Assembly (NCBI GenBank): GCA_021205645.1
Contig: JAJPXE010000030.1
Span: 1 to 9,386 of the forward strand
DNA length: 9,386 bases
Origin: Candidatus Gastranaerophilales bacterium
Lineage (GTDB): Bacteria; Cyanobacteriota; Vampirovibrionia; Gastranaerophilales; Gastranaerophilaceae
Direction: 5' to 3'
Shown: positions 1 to 7,435 of the stretch, piece by piece
Layout: every line of letters begins with the position of its first letter
Position numbering within the stretch: position 1 is the stretch's first letter
Notes under the pieces: generated by a model
The model's database searches: none
Seen by the model: the letters and a program-made list of their open reading frames with translations, nothing else
What the model was told of the DNA's origin: nothing
Translations under genes and position numbers: made by a program

Positions 1-3
1 GGC

Positions 4-204
4 TTAATCCATAAAATCTGCATCATCAAATTCTATTTCAAGATTATCATCATCCGTATCTTCTGCTATATCAAGCAGATTTTCATTATCTTGCTTTTTA
101 TCTTCTTTTTTTCTTTTACGGGCATAGACTCCCATACCTCCGCCGGCATCAGCATTTGATGAATATGATTTAAATGGGTCGTTCCCGCTTATTCCAAATG
201 ACAT
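4..204 (-). CDS. Hypothetical 66-residue protein with basic centre and acidic tail
   Basis: I do not recognise this protein, but it looks like a real gene. It starts with ATG at 204 (minus strand), preceded at an 8-base spacing by an AGAGGT ribosome binding site (plus-strand 213-218) and by a near-consensus promoter. It ends in TAA at 4-6. Residues 1-28 are rich in Gly, Ser and Asn, with a GGGMG run at 21-25. Residues 29-37 form a basic block (RKRKKEDKK). Residues 45-66 are strongly acidic, with 12 Asp/Glu in 22 positions, ending DDADFMD. There is no signal peptide, membrane segment or cysteine, so it is probably cytoplasmic and partly disordered. The charge pattern would suit a small protein binding a nucleic acid or a basic partner, but no function can be assigned. 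It is divergent from the GH13-like gene, and the two promoters lie in the shared gap. Its terminator would lie outside the window. Confidence 0.75.
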   Translation of the reverse strand: MSFGISGNDPFKSYSSNADAGGGMGVYARKRKKEDKKQDNENLLDIAEDTDDDNLEIEFDDADFMD

Positions 205-227
205 ATTTAATTACCTCTGTTTATTCC

Positions 228-256
228 ATTATAAAATATTTTGCATATTTTGTACA
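228..256 (-). promoter_or_regulatory. Promoter for the small minus-strand gene
   Basis: On the minus strand there is a perfect TATAAT -10 box (plus-strand 228-233). A TGTACA -35 box (251-256, four of six matches to TTGACA) lies 17 bases upstream. This gives a short leader of roughly 15-20 bases before the ATG at 204, with the ribosome binding site inside it. The assignment rests on box quality and spacing only. Confidence 0.6.
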
Positions 257-300
257 GAGTTAAATCTGCCAATTGTGCCTGTAATTTATAATTAAACCGC

Positions 301-329
301 TTTACTTTATTGTAAATTTTTATTAATAT
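301..329 (+). promoter_or_regulatory. Promoter for the GH13-like gene
   Basis: TTTACT at 301-306 and TAATAT at 324-329 are separated by exactly 17 bases. Transcription would begin near 336, leaving a leader of about 64 bases before the ATG at 400. The surroundings are very AT-rich, so a chance match is more likely here than for the other promoters in the window. Confidence 0.45.
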
Positions 330-354
330 ATTATTAGCATGGTAGCAAAAAATT

Positions 355-378
355 CATTAATTATGTTTCTTATTAATG
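355..378 (+). repeat. Perfect 7-bp inverted repeat in the leader of the GH13-like gene
   Basis: CATTAAT (355-361) and ATTAATG (372-378) are exact reverse complements around a 10-base spacer. The pair lies downstream of the predicted -10 box and ends 6 bases before the AAGGAG ribosome binding site. It could be an operator half-site pair or a weak AU hairpin that affects translation. Because the arms are AT-only except for one base, chance is possible. Confidence 0.35.
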
Positions 379-384
379 TACGAT

Positions 385-390
385 AAGGAG
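385..390 (+). promoter_or_regulatory. Ribosome binding site that decides the start of the GH13-like gene
   Basis: AAGGAG lies 9 bases before the ATG at 400. An earlier in-frame ATG at 376 falls upstream of this site and has no Shine-Dalgarno sequence of its own, so the eight extra residues it would add are judged untranslated. Confidence 0.75.
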
Positions 391-399
391 TGTCTTTGC

Positions 400-3300
400 A
401 TGGAAATCAATAATTCAAAACAGGTTAAAGGTGTAACATTTAAGGGTTATCAGCACAAGAAAACCGAAACTGGAGCACAGGCATATGAATTTAATTATAT
501 GTATGATTCAGGCAAGTATGAATGCAAAATCCAGTTTTTTAATGTAGGCAAAGACAAAAAAAACAATTTTTTCATAGAGAAAGGCAGTGATAACTCAATG
601 GAACCGCTTTATACGGCAGATGTTCCGAAAGACGGCGTAACAGTTGACCCTGAATATGATTTGGGACTGGGAAACGAAGAACCGTTTGCATACAGATTTA
701 TATTAAAAGATAAGAAAAGCGGTGAAATCAAATATCCGAAAGAAGACGGAACTCAAATAGAGGGATGCACAATAGTAACCCGCCGCGGTACAACCGTAAC
801 GAAGCAGGGACCTATGTATCTGGCAAGTGTCGACACCCTCGCTCCGGGCTATGTTTTCCAAGGGTTTAAAGATAAAGATACCGGTGCTTTACATGTTCCC
901 GATGCTGATGAGAAGAAAGAAATTGCTGATAAGATAAGGAATTCAGGCAGAACTTTTTCAAACACAATGGGCGGAACGCTTGCGGGTATTTATGCAAAAG
1001 TTCCGGAGATAAGACAGGCCGGCAACAAGAGGATTATAACACTGCCTTTAAAGGGCGGCGACAGCGTTTCTTCGCACAAATACTGGAATGCCAACAATAT
1101 GCTTTTAGCAGGCGGTATCGGTAATATTAATGATTATAATGCATTACAAAGACAGGTGTTCAAGTACGGAATGAATATGGTTGATGACGGTACTTTTACA
1201 TCTGAGGGTTTGCAGGGTATTCATTTTCAGCGTGCAATAAAATGGATGGACAGCGAAGATAAGCCTGATGAATACTATTTCTTCAGGATGAGCGGTATTC
1301 AAGACGGAAGTTTGGGACTGGGGGTTGTTCCTGAGAATATGGAAAACCTTAACCATAAGATTATAAACTCTCCGTTTGATTATACTCTGCAAAAAGACGG
1401 ACAGTATAAAATTACCAAAAACGAACAGTATGACCCGAAACAACCTACTACACTTCAAATTTTTGATAATTCGTTAGTATCAGATGAACAAAGAAACGAT
1501 AAAACAAAAATAATTAAATCATATGCAAAGACAACATCAGGAAATAAACTTGCAATGAATACCCACGAAGACACACCTATGCCGTATTCATTTGAGATTA
1601 ACCCTTACGAATACAAGAAGAATGTAGAAAATTTGAATGAAGTAAACACTCAGCGCAGCGGCTCTGACAGGATAAAATTAAATACTCCGGAGGGAACAAT
1701 GTTTGCCGGATATTTATCGGGAATAAGTATAGAAGAAAAACACGAGGGCGGATTTGTTTGTTGGGATGCTAACACAGATATGGTTAAGATGAACTATTTT
1801 GCATCCAATTATGACAATGAGCTGTTGGCGGAAGAAAAAAATCCTGCAAAACGTGCTATAGAAATGGACAAACTTCGCAGAGGGAATTGTCAGGTTCAAG
1901 ATATGGCGGTTTCTGCCGGAAAATACTGGACAAAACATGTCAGAAAGGTTCATAATGAATATGTCGCTAAGACATTAGGCGATATTTCATCAAATCCGTC
2001 AAAAGCATATAACAGAATTTCAGGAATTATAGACACGCAAAATCTGCAAAATCCGAAACTACCGGAAGATGTGAGATTATCAAGAGATGTTGTAAAAAAT
2101 ATTCTTGATGATAATTATGAATTTCGCCCGAAAATATCGGATTACAACGATTTGATGAATTCATCGTTAATGGAATTGCCTTTAGATGCGATAGAATTTG
2201 CCCCTGATACACAGGGAGCTTTGTCATCGCCTTATTTAATGAAACGATCACCTGATTCGGATCATATCGGAGAGTCAAGATTTGATGCAATGAACGATGA
2301 TACATACAGAGTTCCTAAAAAATATGCAAAAACATATAATAAAATGAACGATGTATTCACGGGTGAAATCAGGGGTTTTGCGGATAAAGTTCTTCAAAAA
2401 GTCAATGACGTTTCAAAAGAAAAATTGTTTGATGATGAGGGTGTTACGGAATACGGTCAGTATGTAATTCCGTTAGTAGCGGAAGATATCGCAAAATATG
2501 CGGTGGTAAAAGCTCTCATGCCGGAAGTGGGAGTAAAACAGCTTAAAAACGGTGAGATTGCTTATGATTACGATACTATGACGGAGAAAGGTTCATTAAG
2601 AAATATTGGTATTAACGGTGACAGCCAGCAGGATGAAGCAAATCAGATTGTTAACAAGATTAAAAGCGGAGTTGATGATTTAAAAACAGGCGATATTAAT
2701 TTTGTAGCAGCTTCAATAACGAAACGTTTTGAACATACGAATACAAACAGTTTCAAATTTGCGGAGGCAATGGTTGATCGTTCCGGATTAGGTTTAGATT
2801 GGCGTCTTGATGCTGCAAAAGATATTGCGGATATGGATTCAGTCAGAAATGCAAAACAAAGTTTCGACACCGGCTGGGGTAATGTTATAGGTTTCTGGTC
2901 AAAGTTTGTTGATGCAGTAAAACAGGAAAACCCTAATTCATATACTGTAGCTGAAATAACGGATGTAGGTGATTTAATGAATGCGGCAATGCCTGATGAC
3001 CGTGATGTAATTTATGATGATGGCGGGAAAGCGATAGGTGCAATGTTTGATATTGCCGGTATTACATCAGAAGCTGATTATTCGTTCCTGTTTAACGGTA
3101 TATCTAATATGTTCAGCCTTGATTTTGCATCAGGAAATGATAAGGTGGCAAATTCTGACGAAAATCGTGTTGAGAAATTGGAATCAGCAATCAGTGGTAT
3201 TGCATCCAAATCAATAGATTATAAACGTAACTTATACACATTTGCGGGAAACCACGATAAGACCCGTATGATACATGCTCTGTCAATGGATTTAGGGTTG

Positions 3301-4701
3301 TTTCATTCTGACCTAAATGTAATTGACGGTAATCAGCGCAACCGTAAAATTGCTTATATGATTATGAATGATAAGATGAATGATAGTGATATTGACAAAG
3401 ATGGTTGGAATGCAATAAATAATGACCCGTCGTATTTTAATAATGTAAGTGCAAAAGGAATTGCAAATGCTGATTTGCTTCGTTCGGGTATAGGTAAAGC
3501 AAATGAGGAATTAAAAAACGCCGAAAAAGCCGAAGTCAGTAATAGTTCTGCAAGTGAAGAAGAAAAGCAGAAAAAATATGCTGAAATTGACAACAGATAT
3601 AATACAATATATGCAGCATTATCAAAATCCGTAGCAGATGTGGTTAACGGTAAATATTACAAGACCTCGCAGGAAAGTAATAATAGTTCTGCACCTAATT
3701 CGACAAAGAAAATCGGAGAAAAAGACGGTTTTGGCTCCAAACCGATACCTGATGCGTTTGATATCGTATACGATCAGGCAGTAGAAAAACATGGTCTCGG
3801 CGATAAATTAAACGGTGATGATTTAATTAAATACAGAAATACGGTAGATTCAAAGGCAACTGAGGTTGGACGGATAAAAGCAAGGATAATAACGAAATTT
3901 TTAAATGCAATTTCGGGTAATCCTACCGTATACAGCGGCGACGAGTTAGGAATGACCGGCGGTGAGGATAAGTGTAAAAATACATATCTTCAAAACCGTA
4001 ACGCATTAGACTGGTCAATTGTTGAAGATGAAAACAATCCCAATTACCGTGCTGATATTGCGGAATACAAGAGATCTATAGAGGATATAAGCCGCCTGAG
4101 AACGGATGATGATTTAAACAGATTGGAGGCATTGAATAACGGTTCAATGTATAAGCTTAACAGGCAATCCTGTTATGTGAACGGGACACCTGATAAGACA
4201 TTTGTTTCGGCAATATTGTCACAGGCATCAAACGGTGCAATGGCTGTTTCCGTTCTTAATCCTAACGGTATATCGACAAGTTCAAGAATTGAAGCCGGCA
4301 ATGTTAAACCTGCCGATATATGGATGGACGGTATAGAGTTAAAGGGTAATAACGGAGAAATATCCGTAACTCCCGAAACAAAATTCAAAAATATTATATC
4401 AGCTGATGAGTCTGTATATCAAGTTGTATACGATAATGATAAAAATGGTTATTATATCAAGCGAATGGTCAACGGTAATCCTGACGGTTTTGTTCTTGAC
4501 GGAAAAACGGCTCCTGATGGTGTATTAATGCTATATCATCTTCCTGAAAATATTGAGACTGAAAGAGAACAGCTTGCTAATAAAAAGGTGCACGCACGTG
4601 AATATTACAATAAAGTATATAATATTGGTAATGACAGAGGTTATGAGAAACCGAAAGATGATAACAGGGGCGGCAATATTGATTTGACCTCGAAAGAATA
4701 G
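400..4701 (+). CDS. Giant GH13 (alpha-amylase) family protein, 1433 residues
   Basis: This is a putative cytoplasmic alpha-glucan-active enzyme; no signal peptide or membrane segment is visible. The start at 400 is chosen for its AAGGAG site. Residues ~8-150 resemble a beta-sandwich such as CBM48 (FAYRFIL motif). The barrel starts around 195-280, with the region I equivalent at MVDDGTF (260-266). A possible region V is DMVKMNY (460-466). Region II is LDWRLDAAKDI (799-809; R802, nucleophile candidate D804). Region III is VAEITDVGDL (850-859; acid/base candidate E852). Region IV is FAGNHDKTR (948-956; D953). The family's post-barrel motif PTVYSGDELGM follows at 1175-1185, and a domain C-like sheet runs to the end. 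Oddities: region I lacks the usual NH pair. About 330 residues separate region V from II, and about 220 separate region IV from the YSGDELGM motif, so it is over twice the usual family length. The frame is intact. Family membership is fairly secure; substrate and reaction (hydrolase or transferase) are unknown. Confidence 0.85.
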   Translation: MEINNSKQVKGVTFKGYQHKKTETGAQAYEFNYMYDSGKYECKIQFFNVGKDKKNNFFIEKGSDNSMEPLYTADVPKDGVTVDPEYDLGLGNEEPFAYRFILKDKKSGEIKYPKEDGTQIEGCTIVTRRGTTVTKQGPMYLASVDTLAPGYVFQGFKDKDTGALHVPDADEKKEIADKIRNSGRTFSNTMGGTLAGIYAKVPEIRQAGNKRIITLPLKGGDSVSSHKYWNANNMLLAGGIGNINDYNALQRQVFKYGMNMVDDGTFTSEGLQGIHFQRAIKWMDSEDKPDEYYFFRMSGIQDGSLGLGVVPENMENLNHKIINSPFDYTLQKDGQYKITKNEQYDPKQPTTLQIFDNSLVSDEQRNDKTKIIKSYAKTTSGNKLAMNTHEDTPMPYSFEINPYEYKKNVENLNEVNTQRSGSDRIKLNTPEGTMFAGYLSGISIEEKHEGGFVCWDANTDMVKMNYFASNYDNELLAEEKNPAKRAIEMDKLRRGNCQVQDMAVSAGKYWTKHVRKVHNEYVAKTLGDISSNPSKAYNRISGIIDTQNLQNPKLPEDVRLSRDVVKNILDDNYEFRPKISDYNDLMNSSLMELPLDAIEFAPDTQGALSSPYLMKRSPDSDHIGESRFDAMNDDTYRVPKKYAKTYNKMNDVFTGEIRGFADKVLQKVNDVSKEKLFDDEGVTEYGQYVIPLVAEDIAKYAVVKALMPEVGVKQLKNGEIAYDYDTMTEKGSLRNIGINGDSQQDEANQIVNKIKSGVDDLKTGDINFVAASITKRFEHTNTNSFKFAEAMVDRSGLGLDWRLDAAKDIADMDSVRNAKQSFDTGWGNVIGFWSKFVDAVKQENPNSYTVAEITDVGDLMNAAMPDDRDVIYDDGGKAIGAMFDIAGITSEADYSFLFNGISNMFSLDFASGNDKVANSDENRVEKLESAISGIASKSIDYKRNLYTFAGNHDKTRMIHALSMDLGLFHSDLNVIDGNQRNRKIAYMIMNDKMNDSDIDKDGWNAINNDPSYFNNVSAKGIANADLLRSGIGKANEELKNAEKAEVSNSSASEEEKQKKYAEIDNRYNTIYAALSKSVADVVNGKYYKTSQESNNSSAPNSTKKIGEKDGFGSKPIPDAFDIVYDQAVEKHGLGDKLNGDDLIKYRNTVDSKATEVGRIKARIITKFLNAISGNPTVYSGDELGMTGGEDKCKNTYLQNRNALDWSIVEDENNPNYRADIAEYKRSIEDISRLRTDDDLNRLEALNNGSMYKLNRQSCYVNGTPDKTFVSAILSQASNGAMAVSVLNPNGISTSSRIEAGNVKPADIWMDGIELKGNNGEISVTPETKFKNIISADESVYQVVYDNDKNGYYIKRMVNGNPDGFVLDGKTAPDGVLMLYHLPENIETEREQLANKKVHAREYYNKVYNIGNDRGYEKPKDDNRGGNIDLTSKE
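3540..3693 (+). repeat. 13-bp direct repeats encoding Ser/Asn linkers inside the GH13-like gene
   Basis: TAATAGTTCTGCA occurs at 3540-3552 and again at 3681-3693. The copies encode SNSSA (residues 1047-1051) and NNSSA (1094-1098). They bracket a charged, helix-prone segment of about 40 residues rich in Glu, Lys and Tyr. Both lie in the insertion after catalytic region IV and look like flexible linkers at the edges of an inserted module. Confidence 0.5.
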
Positions 4702-4740
4702 TGCGGGATTGTTCCGATTGGTTCTGTAAGTTCTGTGTCT

Positions 4741-4753
4741 AAAAAAAAAAAAA
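4741..4753 (+). repeat. 13-A homopolymer upstream of the clpC promoter
   Basis: A run of 13 adenines begins 39 bases after the stop of the GH13-like gene and ends 24 bases before the clpC -35 box. With the following AT-rich stretch to 4776 it resembles an UP-element, which contacts the RNA polymerase alpha subunit. No stable hairpin adjoins it on either strand, so it does not look like an intrinsic terminator. Confidence 0.6.
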
Positions 4754-4777
4754 TAGTATAAAATTTTTCTAAAATAC

Positions 4778-4806
4778 TTGATACTTTCGTGCATTTTATG
4801 TATGAT
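4778..4806 (+). promoter_or_regulatory. Promoter for clpC
   Basis: TTGATA (4778-4783) and TATGAT (4801-4806) are 17 bases apart; each matches the sigma70-type consensus at five of six positions. Transcription should start near 4812-4814, giving a leader of about 25 bases. An A-rich tract lies just upstream. No CtsR heptad repeat and no CIRCE element are visible in 4702-4837, so stress control by those repressors is not indicated. Confidence 0.65.
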
Positions 4807-4811
4807 ACAGG

Positions 4812-4821
4812 TATGCGCATA
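4812..4821 (+). promoter_or_regulatory. Palindrome TATGCGCATA at the predicted clpC transcription start
   Basis: This is a perfect 10-bp palindrome starting five bases after the -10 box and covering the expected start of transcription. A bound dimeric regulator here would block initiation. The site is short and no regulator family is recognised, so the operator role is inference. Confidence 0.3.
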
Positions 4822-4837
4822 TAAATAGGAGAGATAC

Positions 4838-7306
4838 ATGTTCGAACGTTTTACGGAAAAGGCCATAAAAGTCATAATGCTTGCACAGGAAGAAGCACGG
4901 CGATTAGGTCATAATTTTGTAGGCACGGAGCAGGTTTTGCTCGGATTAATAGGTGAAGGTACGGGAGTTGCCGCAAAGACCTTGAAATCAATGGGTGTAA
5001 ATCTTAAAGATGCTCGTGTTGAAGTTGAAAAAATTATCGGCAGAGGTTCAGGTTTCGTAGCGGTAGAGATTCCGTTTACCCCCAGAGCAAAAAGAGTTTT
5101 AGAATTATCCTGGGATGAAGCAAGGCAGTTAGGTCATAACTACATTGGCACGGAGCATTTGTTACTGGGTTTAATCCGTGAGGGTGAGGGAGTTGCCGCA
5201 AGAGTACTTGAAAATCTCGGGGTTGATTTGAATAAAATCAGAACAAATGTAGTTAAGATGCTGGGTGAGTCAAAATCACAGACCGTAACATCAGGCGGCG
5301 GTTCGTCATCCTCGTCATCTGCATCAAAGGTTAAGACTCCGAGTCTTGACGAATACGGCACTGATTTAACTATGGCAGCATCGGAAATGCGCTTAGACCC
5401 TGTTGTCGGCAGAGAAAAAGAGATTGAAAGAGTTATTCAAATACTTGCAAGAAGAACAAAGAATAACCCTGTATTGTTAGGCGAGCCGGGTGTCGGTAAA
5501 ACTGCAGTAGCGGAGGGACTTGCCACAAGGATTGTTAACGGTGAAGTTCCTGATATACTTGACGGTAAGAAAGTTATTCAACTTGATATGGGTTTGCTTA
5601 TTGCAGGCACAAAATACAGAGGTGAGTTTGAAGAACGTCTCAAAAAGATTATGGATGAAATCAGACAGTCAGGAAATGTTATCCTTGTAATAGATGAAAT
5701 GCATACCCTAATCGGTGCGGGAGCGGCAGAGGGTGCTATTGATGCTGCGAATATTCTTAAACCTGCACTTTCAAGAGGTGAAATTCAGGTTATCGGAGCT
5801 ACTACCCTTGATGAGTACAGAAAATATATTGAAAAAGATTCTGCACTTGAGCGGCGTTTCCAATCGGTTATTATTGAAGAGCCTACTATTGATGAAACTA
5901 TTGAAATTATCAGAGGTTTAAAATTCAAATACGAAGAACACCACGAGTTGATAATTTCTGATGAGGCTGTTGTTGCATCAACGAAACTTTCTTCAAAATA
6001 TATAACAGACAGATTTCTTCCTGATAAAGCGATTGATGTCATTGATGAAGCGAGTTCAAAAGTCAGGCTCAAGGTCAGCTCATTATGTCCTGAGGGTCGT
6101 GAACTAGATAAGCAGTTAAAAGATATTGTTAAAGAAAAAGAAGATGCCATAAGAAATCAGGATTTTGAAAAAGCATCGGCCCTGCGTGATGATGAAGCGA
6201 ATATGAAAGACAAAATCCGTGAAGTTACCGAGCAATGGAAAAAAGATAATGAGGCAAATAAGCCTGTTGTAACGGAAGAAGATGTTGCGGAGGTTATCTC
6301 GACAATGACGGGAGTTCCGGTAACAAAATTGACCGAGGGCGAAAGTGAGCGTCTGCTCAAGTTGGAAGATACGCTTCATGCCCGTGTAATCGGTCAGGCG
6401 GAGGCTGTCACATCTATATCCAAAGCTATAAGGCGCGCAAGAGTCGGTTTAAAAGCGCCGAACAGACCAATAGGAAGTTTCATATTCTCCGGTCCTACCG
6501 GTGTCGGTAAGACTGAGCTTGCAAAAGCTCTTGCAGAAGCAATGTTCGGTTCGGAGGATAATATGGTTCGGGTCGATATGTCTGAATTTATGGAAAAACA
6601 CTCAACATCAAAACTGATAGGTTCTCCTCCCGGATATGTCGGCTATGATGACGGCGGACATTTATCAGAGATTATACGTAAAAAACCTTATGCGGTTATT
6701 CTGTTTGATGAGATTGAAAAAGCTCATCCGGATATCTTCAACATAATGTTACAGATACTGGACGACGGCAGATTAACTGATGCTAAAGGACGTCATGTAA
6801 ACTTCAAGAACACTGTCATCATAATGACTTCAAACGTCGGGGCGAGTATGATTACCACACAGGGCAAACTAGGGTTTACGACTGCCGAAAATGCAAGCAA
6901 AGATAAATATGAAAAGCTCAAAGATACGGTCAACGAAGAATTAAAAAAGGCATTCAGACCGGAATTCCTTAACCGTATTGATGATATCATCGTATTTAAT
7001 CATTTGCAGAAAGAGGAAATCAGAGAGATTGTCGACCTTATGATGAAAGATTTGTTCAAGAGATTATCCGAAAGGGAGTTATCTATTGAAGTAACCGATG
7101 AGGTTAAAGATTTTCTTGCAAAAGACGGATATTCGGAAGCATACGGCGCAAGACCGCTCAGACGTCTTATCCAGCGTAAGATAGAAGACCAGCTTGCTGA
7201 AGAAATTTTGACGAATGCTTATGAGCCCGGTGATGTAATTTTATTAAAGCTCAAAGACGAGAAGTTTGTGTTTGAGAAAAAATCTAAAAAAGAGGTCACT
7301 GCATAG
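4838..7306 (+). CDS. clpC: ClpC-type AAA+ unfoldase, Hsp100 partner of ClpP
   Basis: This is a hexameric ATP-driven unfoldase that feeds proteins into the ClpP protease in the cytoplasm. Start ATG has AGGAG 6 bases upstream. The 822-residue length is normal. Two Clp N-terminal repeats (~3-70 and ~78-143) are followed by a Ser/Gly linker (~150-165). AAA domain 1 has Walker A GEPGVGKT (215-222), Walker B with D286/E287 and arginine fingers R339/R340. The middle domain carries a UVR motif (~426-461), typical of ClpC rather than ClpB or ClpA. AAA domain 2 has Walker A GPTGVGKT (552-559), Walker B D624/E625, the ClpP-docking loop LGF (678-680), arginine finger R713 and sensor 2 GARPLRR (770-776). 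All catalytic residues are present, so it should be active. The N-terminus closely resembles cyanobacterial and plastid ClpC. It has its own promoter and no ctsR, mcsA or mcsB beside it. No terminator is seen after it. Confidence 0.97.
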   Translation: MFERFTEKAIKVIMLAQEEARRLGHNFVGTEQVLLGLIGEGTGVAAKTLKSMGVNLKDARVEVEKIIGRGSGFVAVEIPFTPRAKRVLELSWDEARQLGHNYIGTEHLLLGLIREGEGVAARVLENLGVDLNKIRTNVVKMLGESKSQTVTSGGGSSSSSSASKVKTPSLDEYGTDLTMAASEMRLDPVVGREKEIERVIQILARRTKNNPVLLGEPGVGKTAVAEGLATRIVNGEVPDILDGKKVIQLDMGLLIAGTKYRGEFEERLKKIMDEIRQSGNVILVIDEMHTLIGAGAAEGAIDAANILKPALSRGEIQVIGATTLDEYRKYIEKDSALERRFQSVIIEEPTIDETIEIIRGLKFKYEEHHELIISDEAVVASTKLSSKYITDRFLPDKAIDVIDEASSKVRLKVSSLCPEGRELDKQLKDIVKEKEDAIRNQDFEKASALRDDEANMKDKIREVTEQWKKDNEANKPVVTEEDVAEVISTMTGVPVTKLTEGESERLLKLEDTLHARVIGQAEAVTSISKAIRRARVGLKAPNRPIGSFIFSGPTGVGKTELAKALAEAMFGSEDNMVRVDMSEFMEKHSTSKLIGSPPGYVGYDDGGHLSEIIRKKPYAVILFDEIEKAHPDIFNIMLQILDDGRLTDAKGRHVNFKNTVIIMTSNVGASMITTQGKLGFTTAENASKDKYEKLKDTVNEELKKAFRPEFLNRIDDIIVFNHLQKEEIREIVDLMMKDLFKRLSERELSIEVTDEVKDFLAKDGYSEAYGARPLRRLIQRKIEDQLAEEILTNAYEPGDVILLKLKDEKFVFEKKSKKEVTA

Positions 7307-7341
7307 TCCTTAAAATCAAGTGTATCAGATATTTGTATATT

Positions 7342-7366
7342 TATTGCAGCAGCTCTAATATTGCAG
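7342..7366 (+). repeat. Short direct repeat TATTGCAG x2 upstream of the icd promoter
   Basis: TATTGCAG occurs at 7342-7349 and 7359-7366, a 17-base period, 14 bases upstream of the icd -35 box. The position would fit an activator, but the repeat is short and could be chance. Nothing else is seen in the clpC-icd gap (7307-7435) apart from the promoter. Confidence 0.2.
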
Positions 7367-7380
7367 GCATGTGTTATGTC

Positions 7381-7409
7381 TTGTAAATGTTGTCTTGATT
7401 GGGTATAAT
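7381..7409 (+). promoter_or_regulatory. Promoter for the icd-orf-rsmD unit
   Basis: TTGTAA (7381-7386) and a perfect TATAAT (7404-7409) are 17 bases apart, placing transcription start near 7416 and leaving about 20 bases of leader that hold the AAGGGAG ribosome binding site (7425-7431). It is among the best promoter matches in the window and probably drives all three downstream genes. Confidence 0.65.
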
Positions 7410-7435
7410 AAACCGGTAAGCAAGAAGGGAGAACT

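Noticed and set aside
282..294. TAATT-TAT-AATTA inverted repeat between the divergent promoters
   Set aside because: It consists only of A and T in an AT-rich gap and is short enough to be expected by chance.
376..399. Eight-residue upstream extension of the GH13-like protein from ATG 376
   Set aside because: The strong AAGGAG lies inside this extension and correctly serves ATG 400; nothing suitable precedes ATG 376.
4704..4716. Small hairpin CGGGA-TTG-TTCCG just after the GH13-like stop, as a terminator
   Set aside because: The stem is only 5 bp with a G-U pair, and no T-tract follows; the later homopolymer is A on this strand.
4741..4753. Poly-A tract as the U-tract of a minus-strand terminator
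   Set aside because: No hairpin lies on its minus-strand upstream side and no minus-strand gene in the vicinity needs ending.
5715..5921. Plus-strand open frame of 68 codons inside clpC
   Set aside because: It lies wholly within clpC in another frame, with leucine-rich composition typical of a shadow frame and no separate start signals.
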